A stretch of 46,694 nucleotides of DNA from CALAZP01 sp964410725 (GTDB lineage Bacteria; Bacteroidota; Bacteroidia; Chitinophagales; Saprospiraceae), in the NCBI GenBank assembly GCA_964410725.1, contig CAYPID010000017.1, forward strand, positions 1-46,694, in the 5' to 3' direction. Of the stretch, positions 1 through 6,972 are shown in pieces. How positions within the stretch are numbered: the stretch's first letter is position 1; every line of letters starts with the position of its first letter. Both the position numbers and the translations under genes were made by a program. The notes beneath the pieces were generated by a model that was not told where the DNA came from, searched no databases, and was given only the letters and a program-made list of their open reading frames with translations.

Positions 1-850
1 TACCATTCCTTACGTAATACCCTCCCCAAGGGAAGGGTGCCAAATCTCTACCCCCTCGAGCGGCATATTCCCACTCATGCTCTGAGGGTAACCTGAAATC
101 TTCTGTATTGATATCATCTCCTTTGGCTTCGTTCCAAAGTTGGGTTCTCCAATGGCTAAATGCCGTGGCCATGTGCCAATCCACACCTACTACTGGATAA
201 TCGTCAAAAGAGGGGTGACTGAAATAATTTCTAGCCATAGGTTCGTTGTAACTATAGGCAAAGTCCCTAATCCAAACTAGAGTGTCTGGATAGATTTGTA
301 CTCTTTTTTTCTTGATGAAATCCCTCCTTTTAGCAGAACCATCATTTTTAGCAGCCCCTTGCCAATCGTACCACTCGTATTCGTACACAAGTTTTTCAAC
401 TGCTAGTTCTCTTTTGCCAGAGAATCTATCAGGACCTTGATAATACAAATCTTCTAAAGTTTCATCTGCCCAATCAATCTCGTATTCCCAGTCAATACGT
501 TCCTCTCCGGTCACTTCATCCTCAATAAAATGGTCCAAGTAGGTGTGCGCCCAGTATTCGGTCACCCACTTTACAAATTGCCGGTATTCATTATTAGTAA
601 CCTCCGTATCATCCATATAAAACCCTTGAATTGAAATTTCTTTGGGCCTTTGTACAAAAGTATTGGCAATATCTTGGTCACTCGGACCCACATGCAAGGT
701 TCCTGAGGGAACGTAAACCATTCCATAAGGATTAATGCCTTTCCAGGATGGTCGGTCTTGAACGCCAATTAACTCACCAGTTTGCTTTTGACCACAGGAT
801 GTTGCAATTAACAACAGCGCTAGCGCACTCAAATGGATTGCTCTTCTCAT
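1..850 (-). CDS. gldK: Gliding motility / type IX secretion lipoprotein GldK (partial, C-terminus beyond left edge)
   Basis: Reading leftward from ATG at 848-850, the frame stays open to the window edge, giving 283 residues with no stop. Residues 1-19 form a lipoprotein signal peptide ending in the lipobox IATSC, so Cys19 should be lipidated. The rest is a formylglycine-generating-enzyme (FGE-sulfatase) fold: PYGMVYVPSGTLHVG, then GFYMDDTEVTNNEYRQFV, IYPDTLVWIRDFAYSYNEPM, DYPVVGVDWHMATAFSHWR and FRLPSEHEYAARGG. The sequence from YPDTLVWI to PVVGV is characteristic of GldK/PorK and not of GldJ. GldK is known to form the periplasmic ring of the type IX secretion system with GldN. It lies downstream of a porP gene on the same strand, as in the porPKLMN order, so gldL, gldM and gldN are expected left of the window (inference). 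Confidence 0.9.
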   Translation of the reverse strand, partial: MRRAIHLSALALLLIATSCGQKQTGELIGVQDRPSWKGINPYGMVYVPSGTLHVGPSDQDIANTFVQRPKEISIQGFYMDDTEVTNNEYRQFVKWVTEYWAHTYLDHFIEDEVTGEERIDWEYEIDWADETLEDLYYQGPDRFSGKRELAVEKLVYEYEWYDWQGAAKNDGSAKRRDFIKKKRVQIYPDTLVWIRDFAYSYNEPMARNYFSHPSFDDYPVVGVDWHMATAFSHWRTQLWNEAKGDDINTEDFRLPSEHEWEYAARGGRDLAPFPWGGYYVRNG

Positions 851-1005
851 ATTGATATTTAGGTTTTCCTAAGTGTTTTTTTCAAATAAACCGCTAATAT
901 AATTTCTTTGATTTTGTTTGAGGCAAAAAAACCATGCGTTCAATCAAAAAATCAAGACGAAAAACGTCGATGTGTTCGAAAATAGTATTTGACCTTTAAA
1001 TATTT

Positions 1006-1962
1006 TTATAAAAACCTTGGACTATAAATAATCCTAGGCGGTACTCCTCCTCCTATTCTTTTATTGATATTAAAATTTAACCCAATTTCATGGCTGCCAC
1101 CTAATGCACTTGAAAAGGCGGATAATCCGCTATCGTATGCATAGAAAAGTTTCCATTGATCATTTAGCTTCAAACTTCCCTGTAGCAATAGGGCATCTAC
1201 CTCGCTAATTCCACGTATTCCTATCCCTAGCGTAACATTGTCGTTGATTATAAGACCTGAACTAATTAGAATTTGGTTTTGCTGCAGGTTAGAAAGAACT
1301 GCTGCATTGGCAACCAGCCTAAACTTGGAGTCTAACTCATAATAATATCTCCCAAACAAATGAAAGGTTCTCTCAAATGTTACGGAATAATCGTTGACCA
1401 CTGAAGAGGGAGCGTTCAAATTGGTCACAGAGAATCCCCCTTCCCAATCTTTTGATCTATAGTAAATGCCAAAATCTGCAAATATAGCAGTGGCTATTTC
1501 CTGCTGAAGTGAAAGGACCTGATCATTGTGGTCAAATACGTTTCCATCTGTATATTGACCTGATGGGGTTCTGTAGCCATTCCCGTCTAAAGTTCTTTGA
1601 TAGAAACCTAAACCCAGCCCAACGGCTAAGGAATTATTGGTTGTATTGGTTATATAATAGCTGTATTGAAGAGCAGTTCTGTTGTCTTTTCTCAGACCAG
1701 TTTGATCCGATTCGAAGACTATACCAAGCCCCCCATTAACCAAGTCATAAGGCATGTGGGCAGTGATGACTTGTTGCCTTGGATTACCCAATATTCCTGC
1801 CCACTGGTTTCTGATTACTCCGGTAATACTTAGGGAATTATCTAATCCTGCATAAGCGGGATTAATATTGGTTAAATTTTCAAAATACAGACTATAAGTG
1901 GGACGCTGCTGACCCAGCAAGGACACTGATACCAACAAAAATAAGCCTATTAGTCGAGTCAT
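1006..1962 (-). CDS. porP: PorP/SprF family type IX secretion outer-membrane protein
   Basis: The 318-residue protein has a short N-terminal signal peptide (MTRLIGLFLLVSVSLLGQQ), then the family opening YSLYFENLTNINPAYAGLDN, and a long run of alternating beta-strand-like segments, as expected for an outer-membrane barrel. Length fits the PorP/SprF family (about 300-330). Family members assist secretion or surface attachment of type IX substrates; one is encoded beside the core gldKLMN genes, others beside giant adhesins. Its place 155 bp upstream of gldK on the same strand argues for the core-apparatus PorP. The spacer has a weak hairpin (GACG, five A, CGTC at 956-968) but no convincing terminator, so co-transcription with gldK is plausible. 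Confidence 0.88.
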   Translation of the reverse strand: MTRLIGLFLLVSVSLLGQQRPTYSLYFENLTNINPAYAGLDNSLSITGVIRNQWAGILGNPRQQVITAHMPYDLVNGGLGIVFESDQTGLRKDNRTALQYSYYITNTTNNSLAVGLGLGFYQRTLDGNGYRTPSGQYTDGNVFDHNDQVLSLQQEIATAIFADFGIYYRSKDWEGGFSVTNLNAPSSVVNDYSVTFERTFHLFGRYYYELDSKFRLVANAAVLSNLQQNQILISSGLIINDNVTLGIGIRGISEVDALLLQGSLKLNDQWKLFYAYDSGLSAFSSALGGSHEIGLNFNINKRIGGGVPPRIIYSPRFL

Positions 1963-2094
1963 ATTGAAATAATACTTTTTTCACTCAAATGTTCACTGGA
2001 ACAAGATACTAAAACAATATTAGTGTAATCGGATTCATTATTATCAAAAAACAACAAAAAGTTTAATTAATATTTTAAAATAAACAAAAAGTTG

Positions 2095-2102
2095 TATATT
2101 TG
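2095..2102 (+). promoter_or_regulatory. Bacteroidota -7 promoter box TATATTTG
   Basis: TATATTTG matches the Bacteroidota -7 consensus TAnnTTTG. It lies 20 bases before the ATG at 2123. A matching -33 TTG is not obvious; the region about 20 bases upstream is only T-rich. If used, transcription would start near 2108, so the in-frame GTG at 2102 could not be the start codon. Confidence 0.5.
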
Positions 2103-2122
2103 TGAAGATCAAATCAATAGTC

Positions 2123-2761
2123 ATGTCAATAGCCTCTAATAATTATGTAGTTGAATGGAAGGTCAGTAGGCCTAAAAAGAGGGTCCAATCCAGAAAGATT
2201 GTCATCAATTGGATGGTTTTATTTAAAATTTTGATTCCAATTTTGCTATACAGTTGGATACGTTTTAATGATTTTAATTTGAATATACCTATCGGTAAAA
2301 ATTTATTGGCAGTTCACGCCATGAATTCTGTTGAATCCTCTGAAGAGTGGTCCATTACCTGGCCAAAAGGTCAATATTGGGAGATGGATGACGAACTTGC
2401 CATAGAATTTATCCACCAAAACACATCAATTGTTCAATCATTGGAGCATCAGAATCAGATTCCTGCTGGAATTCAAATGGCAATTGGATTATTGAATATT
2501 CAAAACTTCCAAGGGCGCGCGAATCTGGATAACCATTCTTCTTTTTGGAGTAAGCGAAAATTGTTGGGAAAAAAATGGAACAATCAAGGAAAAGCGATCA
2601 CTAACCTTTTCTTAGAAAAAGGCCAGATTCCAAATAATCGTGAAGAATGGTACCAAAAGATAGTTGAACATTTTAATCAACAATCTGAAGGGGCTGGTTA
2701 TTTGGTGCAAAACTTAATTGCACTATACGATCTTGAAAGGTTAGACCAACAAAAAAGTTAG
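2123..2761 (+). CDS. Membrane-anchored GH73 (glucosaminidase)-like protein lacking the catalytic Glu
   Basis: From ATG 2123 this is 212 residues. A basic N-terminus is followed by one membrane segment (about residues 30-45, WMVLFKILIPILLYSW), then an extracytoplasmic domain. No family is obvious at first sight, but the order of motifs follows the Bacteroidota glucosaminidase (GH73/FlgJ-like) fold: IPAGIQMAIGLL where the family has IPASI-LAQ-ILES, then DNHSSFW where it has NNHFGIK, and at the end EEWYQKIVEHF, then GYLVQNLIALYDLERLD, matching W..GL...GYA....Y...LI.LI..Y.L..LD. The usual catalytic Glu (ILES-G) is replaced: the protein reads GLLNIQNF. I therefore infer a non-catalytic peptidoglycan-binding or scaffold relative. 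The GTG at 2102 is an alternative start in frame but overlaps the likely promoter. The gene is monocistronic, divergent from porP, and followed by a strong hairpin. Confidence 0.7.
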   Translation: MSIASNNYVVEWKVSRPKKRVQSRKIVINWMVLFKILIPILLYSWIRFNDFNLNIPIGKNLLAVHAMNSVESSEEWSITWPKGQYWEMDDELAIEFIHQNTSIVQSLEHQNQIPAGIQMAIGLLNIQNFQGRANLDNHSSFWSKRKLLGKKWNNQGKAITNLFLEKGQIPNNREEWYQKIVEHFNQQSEGAGYLVQNLIALYDLERLDQQKS

Positions 2762-2805
2762 TATAAAAATAGATCATTACGGATTTTGGTTTTCTCTGTT
2801 TGGTA

Positions 2806-2838
2806 AATGGAGGCTTTGTTGGCCTCCATTGCTTTTTC
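2806..2838 (+). terminator. Rho-independent terminator after the GH73-like gene
   Basis: AATGGAGGC (2806-2814) and GCCTCCATT (2822-2830) form a perfect 9-bp stem with a 7-base loop. It is followed by GCTTTTTC, a short T run. It sits 45 bases after the stop at 2761. Confidence 0.8.
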
Positions 2839-2864
2839 AAACCAATTTTAGTTTGAATTGGTTT
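2839..2864. repeat. Perfect inverted repeat in the ruvX promoter region
   Basis: AAACCAATT (2839-2847) and AATTGGTTT (2856-2864) are exact inverted repeats with an 8-base spacer. The second arm ends on the first base of a -7 box (TACTTTTG, 2864-2871). It could be an operator for ruvX-def, or a second low-GC hairpin trailing the terminator before it. Confidence 0.5.
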
Positions 2865-2871
2865 ACTTTTG
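2864..2871 (+). promoter_or_regulatory. Bacteroidota -7 box TACTTTTG before ruvX
   Basis: TACTTTTG fits TAnnTTTG. A transcript from it would start about 5-7 bases downstream, at or next to the GTG at 2876, giving a near-leaderless mRNA. This excludes the longer in-frame TTG start at 2858. No good -33 TTG is seen at the usual 19-20 base spacing. Confidence 0.45.
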
Positions 2872-2875
2872 CAGT

Positions 2876-3289
2876 GTGGAAAGAATCTTATGTATTGATT
2901 ATGGAAAAGTACGGACTGGAATAGCAGTAACAGACCCGCTTCAAATCATCGTCAATCCATTAGAGACTATCCCTACTGTTGATTTAAAGAGTTTTTTGGA
3001 CCAGTATTTCACCATTGAAAACGTCAGCACCATAGTGGTTGGATATCCACTTCAACTCGACGGAACTAAGAGTGCAACCACTACATTGGTGGATGATTTC
3101 ATTCGATTACTAAAAAAGTGGTATCCTTCAAAAAAAATAGATACTATTGATGAGAGGTTATCTTCTGTAGAAGCGAGTAAAATCCTTATCCAATCTGGTT
3201 TAAAGAAGTCTAAACGTAAAGAAAAAGGTTTAATCGACAAGATTGCGGCGGTCATTTTGTTGCAATCTTATTTAGAAAGAAAGAAGTAA
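2876..3289 (+). CDS. ruvX: Pre-16S rRNA nuclease / Holliday junction resolvase-like RuvX (YqgF)
   Basis: The 137-residue protein (from GTG 2876) has the three YqgF motifs: CIDYGKVRTGIAVTD with the first acidic active-site residue, VVGYPLQLDGTKS (family GxPxxxDGS), and DERLSSVEA followed by a C-terminal DKIAAVILLQSYL, where Asp completes the acidic triad. YqgF/RuvX has an RNase H-like fold and is best known for 5'-end maturation of 16S rRNA. Length matches the family (about 135-150). A longer frame opens at TTG 2858 but overlaps the promoter box and adds a non-conserved MVYFCS, so GTG 2876 (VERILCIDYG) is preferred. def starts two bases after the stop, so the two form an operon. Confidence 0.9.
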   Translation: MERILCIDYGKVRTGIAVTDPLQIIVNPLETIPTVDLKSFLDQYFTIENVSTIVVGYPLQLDGTKSATTTLVDDFIRLLKKWYPSKKIDTIDERLSSVEASKILIQSGLKKSKRKEKGLIDKIAAVILLQSYLERKK

Positions 3290-3291
3290 TA

Positions 3292-3843
3292 ATGATTCTA
3301 CCAATATTTGGCTACGGCCAACCAGTATTAAAAAAAAGGGCTGAAGATATTCATCGTGAATTCCCAGATTTAAAGGAATTGATAGAAAATATGTGGGAAA
3401 CCATGTACAATGCTAATGGGGTCGGATTGGCTGCCCCTCAAATTGGCCTGCCTATTCGATTATTTGTTGTGGATACCACGCAAATGTTTAAGGAAAAGGA
3501 TAAAGATAAAGGATTCAAAAGGGTATTTATTAATGCTCAAAAAATCGAGGAAACTGGAGAGGAGTGGTGTTACGAGGAGGGTTGCCTCAGTATCCCTGAT
3601 GTTCGCGGAGAAGTGGATCGTCCAGAATGTATTCTTTTAAAGTCCATGGATGAAAATTTTAATGAAAGTACTGAGAAATTTGATGGAATTAATGCAAGGG
3701 TAATTCAACACGAATACGATCATATTGATGGCGTTTTGTTTGTCGACAAATTATCACCGGTTAGGAAGCGTTTGGTACGAGGCAAATTAGCGGCTATGTT
3801 GAAAGGAAAAGTTTCCCATGATTACAGGATGAAATGGAAGTAA
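3292..3843 (+). CDS. def: Peptide deformylase
   Basis: Removes the N-formyl group from nascent proteins in the cytosol. All three deformylase motifs are present in the 183-residue protein: GVGLAAPQ (residues 43-50), EGCLS (96-100, metal ligand Cys98), and QHEYDH (139-144, ligands His140 and His144, catalytic Glu141). The N-terminus MILPIFGYGQPVLKK is typical of Bacteroidota Def. The ATG lies two bases after the ruvX stop, so translation is probably coupled. The gene is convergent with the RNase H gene with no spacer: the def stop ends at 3843 and the RNase H stop begins at 3844. Confidence 0.96.
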   Translation: MILPIFGYGQPVLKKRAEDIHREFPDLKELIENMWETMYNANGVGLAAPQIGLPIRLFVVDTTQMFKEKDKDKGFKRVFINAQKIEETGEEWCYEEGCLSIPDVRGEVDRPECILLKSMDENFNESTEKFDGINARVIQHEYDHIDGVLFVDKLSPVRKRLVRGKLAAMLKGKVSHDYRMKWK

Positions 3844-4458
3844 TTATTTCCTTCCAAAATCTGCAGGAATCTCTCCCCATAACTTAGTTTCCCATTTTAA
3901 TATTGGATTATTGTAGGTGTTGTTTCGGAGCCAATTTTCTGCTCTTTTTATTACCTCTTTCAGTGGAATACTTTTTTCCCCTTCAATTTTTGTGTTGCAT
4001 TTTTTTTTGTTGACCCAAAGAATGGCAATTTTGGAATCCGAATAAATAGGTTGCGAGGAATTATTTTTTTTACAATACGCTAAAGCGTGAACTATAGCGA
4101 GGAACTCTCCAATGTTATTAGTCCCAGTATCGAATTTTTGATGAAATATTTCTTGTTTGCTGGGAAATTCAATTCCTCGATATTCCATTATTCCTGGATT
4201 GCCACTGCAAGCGGCATCTACACAAATAAAGTGCGTTAATCCTTCGGGGATTTTCACCGTTTTTACAGCGGTTTTTTTTCTTTCTATAGAGTTGGCGTAA
4301 CCATTTTGAAAGGCATCTTGTGCTTCCTCTAGACTATTAAATGATTTATATTGAGCATCTGGGTATCCTTTTACTCTTTTTAAGCATTTCTCCCAAGAAT
4401 CTACGATTCCCGGGTCAGTTCCCTTCCAGACTACGTAAAACTTTCTTTTTTTTGCCAT
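3844..4458 (-). CDS. rnhA: Ribonuclease H with N-terminal viroplasmin (hybrid-binding) domain
   Basis: The 204-residue protein begins MAKKRKFYVVWKGTDPGI, the Caulimovirus-viroplasmin / RNase H1 hybrid-binding domain (residues 1-55), which grips RNA:DNA duplexes. The RNase H catalytic domain follows: Asp81 in CVDAACSGNPG, Glu118 in NIGEFLAI, Asp141 in IYSDSKIAI and Asp200 in WGEIPADFGRK, so the four acidic positions are intact. It cleaves the RNA strand of hybrids (R-loops, primers). An upstream in-frame ATG at 4512 would add 18 non-conserved residues overlapping tatD, so 4458 is chosen. It is divergent from tatD with 27 bases between the starts; ATATTTG there on the minus strand resembles a -7 box. 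Confidence 0.92.
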   Translation of the reverse strand: MAKKRKFYVVWKGTDPGIVDSWEKCLKRVKGYPDAQYKSFNSLEEAQDAFQNGYANSIERKKTAVKTVKIPEGLTHFICVDAACSGNPGIMEYRGIEFPSKQEIFHQKFDTGTNNIGEFLAIVHALAYCKKNNSSQPIYSDSKIAILWVNKKKCNTKIEGEKSIPLKEVIKRAENWLRNNTYNNPILKWETKLWGEIPADFGRK

Positions 4459-4485
4459 CGATTTCATTGTTAAAGCAGAACAAAT

Positions 4486-5253
4486 ATGAGAATAATTGAA
4501 ACCCATGCTCATTTATATCTTCAAGAATTTTCTGAAGACTTGGATAGAGTGATTGAAAATGCAGTAATAAACGGGGTAGAAAAGTTTTATTTGCCCAATA
4601 TAGATGAAGGTAGTTTGAATGGCATGTTAGAATTGTGTAAGCAATATCCTAATTATATGTTTCCTATGATCGGCTTACATCCTTGTTCAGTTCAAAAAAA
4701 CTATGAACATCAGTTGGAAGCCATTTTTAGTCGAAAAAACGAGGGATCCTTCGCAGCTATCGGAGAGATTGGTATTGATTTGTATTGGGATCAATCTTTG
4801 CGAGAAGAACAGATTCAAGCTTTTAAAAGACAGGTGGAATGGGCCGTTGAGCTTAATTTACCCATAGTCATTCACTCAAGAGAAGCGACAGACTTAATTT
4901 TAGAGTGTTTAGAAAAATGGAATTACAAGGACTTAAGAGGTATCTTTCATTGTTTTACCGGAACGGTGCAGCAGGGAAGGAGAATCATGTCTTTAGGATT
5001 TTATTTAGGCGTGGGTGGAGTAGTTACCTTTAAAAATGGGGGATTAGATAAAGTACTTCCAGAGCTTGGTAGCAGTCATTTGGTTTTGGAAACAGATGCG
5101 CCTTATTTGAGTCCCGTTCCCCATCGAGGAAAGCGGAATGAACCATCTAATCTTAAGTTTATCGTTGAGCAGCTCGCCCATATTTTCAAGTGTACGAAAG
5201 AAGAAATCGCCAAGGTTACCTATGAAAACAGTGAAAAAGTTTTCCAAAAGTAA
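4486..5253 (+). CDS. TatD family metal-dependent DNase
   Basis: The 255-residue protein has the TIM-barrel metal ligands of TatD nucleases: His7 and His9 in ETHAHL, Glu94 in AIGEIGIDLYWD, His130 in VIHSREA, His155 in FHCFTGT and Asp204 in LETDAPYLSP. Family members are 3'-5' exo-/endonucleases linked to DNA repair and turnover. Length is normal. The ATG at 4486 is immediately followed by the conserved barrel strand, which supports this start. It is monocistronic; a weak AT-only hairpin follows the stop. Confidence 0.92.
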   Translation: MRIIETHAHLYLQEFSEDLDRVIENAVINGVEKFYLPNIDEGSLNGMLELCKQYPNYMFPMIGLHPCSVQKNYEHQLEAIFSRKNEGSFAAIGEIGIDLYWDQSLREEQIQAFKRQVEWAVELNLPIVIHSREATDLILECLEKWNYKDLRGIFHCFTGTVQQGRRIMSLGFYLGVGGVVTFKNGGLDKVLPELGSSHLVLETDAPYLSPVPHRGKRNEPSNLKFIVEQLAHIFKCTKEEIAKVTYENSEKVFQK

Positions 5254-5462
5254 TTCGGGACAAAAATTTTGACACTTAAAATTTTTTTAAATCAAAAGTC
5301 TCATTAAATTGAGCCTCATGATATTCACTGAAGTGAAAATTTAATTTTGATTTATAGTTTCTTTTTGTAAAATTTGCAATGCCTGTGAACTTTTTTGGCT
5401 AACGTGCCAACAAATTTTTCAGACTAAAGCGAAAGCAAAGGGCGGGCAAAGATGGAATTACT
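5254..5462. other. Non-coding spacer between tatD and tRNA-Ser
   Basis: No credible ORF is seen. It holds an AT-only inverted repeat (AAAATTTT, gacactt, AAAATTTT) soon after the tatD stop, a perfect dyad TTCACT-ga-AGTGAA at 5324-5337, and a TAAAATTTG sequence near 5369 that resembles a -7 box with one extra base. The last 80 bases presumably carry the tRNA promoter. Confidence 0.5.
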
Positions 5463-5550
5463 GGAGAGGTGGCCGAGTGGTTGAAGGCGCACGCCTGGAA
5501 AGTGTGTATACCCTAACCGGGTATCGCGGGTTCGAATCCCGCTCTCTCCG
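5463..5550 (+). tRNA. tRNA-Ser (anticodon GGA)
   Basis: An 88-base cloverleaf. Acceptor stem GGAGAGG pairs with TCTCTCC (one G-T pair) and the discriminator is G. The D-arm reads GGCCGAGTGGTTGAAGGC. The anticodon stem CACGC/GTGTG encloses loop CTGGAAA, giving anticodon GGA at 5497-5499. The long variable arm (TACCC...GGGTA) is typical of class II tRNA-Ser, and the T-arm is GCGGGTTCGAATCCCGC. CCA is not encoded. It reads serine UCC/UCU codons. Confidence 0.98.
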
Positions 5551-5613
5551 CTGGTTTTGTTAACTTTATTTTATTTAATTTTTTAAAAGAACAATCGTAA
5601 AACCTTATTGACT

Positions 5614-6471
5614 ATGCGAAAATTACTTTTACTGCTTCTAGTTTTTGGTTTGGCAGTAACCTCCGGAAACGTATATGCTCAGGATGAGCAGGCTGGTGAC
5701 CAAACAGAAGGAACTGTTATGGAAGAAGGAACTGAAGAAGGAACTGAAGAAGGAATGGGCGAAGCTGAAGAAATGATGGAAGAGGAAGCTCCTGCTCCTG
5801 TACAGGCTGCAACTGAAGTTGAGCCTATGGCTGATTTAACTGGTTATCAAGTATTGAAGAAATACTTTATTGACGGAGATTGGAGGTTCATGAGTTTTGT
5901 ATTGGTTTGTTTAATCTTAGGTCTAGCATTCTGTATTGAAAGAATCATTACATTGAACATTGCTACCACCAACACAGACAAATTGCTTTCTAACATAGAT
6001 GAAAGTTTAAAGTCAGGTGGAGTAGACAGTGCAATGGAAGTATGTAAGGCAACTCCTGGTCCAACGGCATCAATTATGTACGAAGGGTTAAAGAGTTCTA
6101 GTGAAGGCGCTGAAGCAGTTGAAAAATCTATTGTTGCTTATGGAAGCGTTCAAATGGGATTACTAGAAAGAGGGTTGGTTTGGATTTCGCTATTCATCGC
6201 AATTGCTCCGATGCTTGGTTTCATGGGAACGGTAATTGGTATGATTCAGGCCTTTGATAGAATTGAAGCAGTAGGTGATTTGTCACCATCAGTTGTAGCA
6301 GGTGGTATCAAAGTAGCTCTTTTGACCACAGTATTTGGTTTGGTTACTGCGATTATCCTTCAGATTTTCTACAATTATATCGTAAACAAAATTGATGGTA
6401 TCGTTAATAAAATGGAAGATGCTTCTATTGCATTAGTGGATATCATGGCAAGTAATAATTTGTTCAAATAA
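5614..6471 (+). CDS. exbB: MotA/TolQ/ExbB proton channel protein with signal peptide and acidic extension
   Basis: From ATG 5614 the protein has 285 residues. A cleavable-looking signal peptide (MRKLLLLLLVFGLAVTSGNVYAQ) leads to a very acidic, repetitive segment (EEGT/EEGM repeats, about residues 37-60), then three membrane segments: WRFMSFVLVCLILGLAFCIE, LVWISLFIAIAPMLGFMGTV and VALLTTVFGLVTAIILQIFY. The last two carry the ExbB/TolQ core (GTVIGMIQAF, GGIKVALLTTVFGL). With ExbD it uses proton flow to energise TonB-dependent uptake or a Tol-like function. The upstream in-frame TTG at 5608 adds only two residues. It heads a four-gene operon with a membrane protein and two exbD genes, 63 bases after tRNA-Ser. 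Confidence 0.92.
   Translation: MRKLLLLLLVFGLAVTSGNVYAQDEQAGDQTEGTVMEEGTEEGTEEGMGEAEEMMEEEAPAPVQAATEVEPMADLTGYQVLKKYFIDGDWRFMSFVLVCLILGLAFCIERIITLNIATTNTDKLLSNIDESLKSGGVDSAMEVCKATPGPTASIMYEGLKSSSEGAEAVEKSIVAYGSVQMGLLERGLVWISLFIAIAPMLGFMGTVIGMIQAFDRIEAVGDLSPSVVAGGIKVALLTTVFGLVTAIILQIFYNYIVNKIDGIVNKMEDASIALVDIMASNNLFK
5722..5757 (+). repeat. In-frame 12-bp tandem repeat in exbB
   Basis: GAAGAAGGAACT occurs at 5722-5733 and 5734-5745, and as GAAGAAGGAATG at 5746-5757. It encodes EEGT, EEGT, EEGM in the acidic stretch after the signal peptide. The 12-bp unit keeps the frame whatever the copy number. Confidence 0.85.
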
Positions 6472-6489
6472 TATTTAAGTTACCCAATT

Positions 6490-6966
6490 ATGTATAAATT
6501 TTTAGTCGACAACGGACAAAGACTTGCTTTCGGTGTAGGCATTGGGGTAACTGCTTTGTTTCTGATAGTCTCTTTATCAGGAATGGATAGTTTTTCCATG
6601 CTCCCGGAAGAAGAGCAATTCACTACAGGTATTTTTGATGTAGGAATTAAAGGTGCACTTGTATTGGTGGTTTTAGCTGCTATCTCCATGATAGGATTTG
6701 GCTTAACCCAAGTACTTGGAAATTTCAAAGGTTCTATGATTGGAATTTTAGGATTCGGAGCGCTTTTAGCCATCTTTTTTGTCTCTTTCTCAATGTCTCC
6801 AGGTGAAGCTTCTGGTGCTATTGCAGAATCTATAGAGCGAACTGGATCGGATATCAGCGCTGGTAATCTCAAGTTTATCGGAGGAGCTATTTCGACAGCT
6901 GTTTCCCTAGTAATAGTTGCAGCTGCTTCATTTGTTATTTTCGAAATTAGAAACTTCTTTAAATAA
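6490..6966 (+). CDS. Conserved-looking membrane protein inside the exbB-exbD operon
   Basis: I do not recognise a named family. The 158-residue product shows a membrane segment near residues 12-29 (LAFGVGIGVTALFLIVSL), a short acidic loop (LPEEEQF), two further segments (KGALVLVVLAAISMIGFGL and MIGILGFGALLAIFFVSFSM), and a C-terminal segment (ISTAVSLVIVAAASFVIFEI) ending in basic RNFFK. It is a four-helix integral membrane protein with no catalytic motif. It sits 18 bases after exbB and 6 bases before the first exbD, so it is very likely co-expressed and may be an accessory subunit of the proton-channel complex (inference from position only). Confidence 0.8.
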   Translation: MYKFLVDNGQRLAFGVGIGVTALFLIVSLSGMDSFSMLPEEEQFTTGIFDVGIKGALVLVVLAAISMIGFGLTQVLGNFKGSMIGILGFGALLAIFFVSFSMSPGEASGAIAESIERTGSDISAGNLKFIGGAISTAVSLVIVAAASFVIFEIRNFFK

Positions 6967-6972
6967 AGTTCC

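Noticed and set aside
2102..2122. GTG 2102 as start of the GH73-like gene
   Set aside because: It overlaps the -7 box; transcription would begin downstream, so ATG 2123 is preferred.
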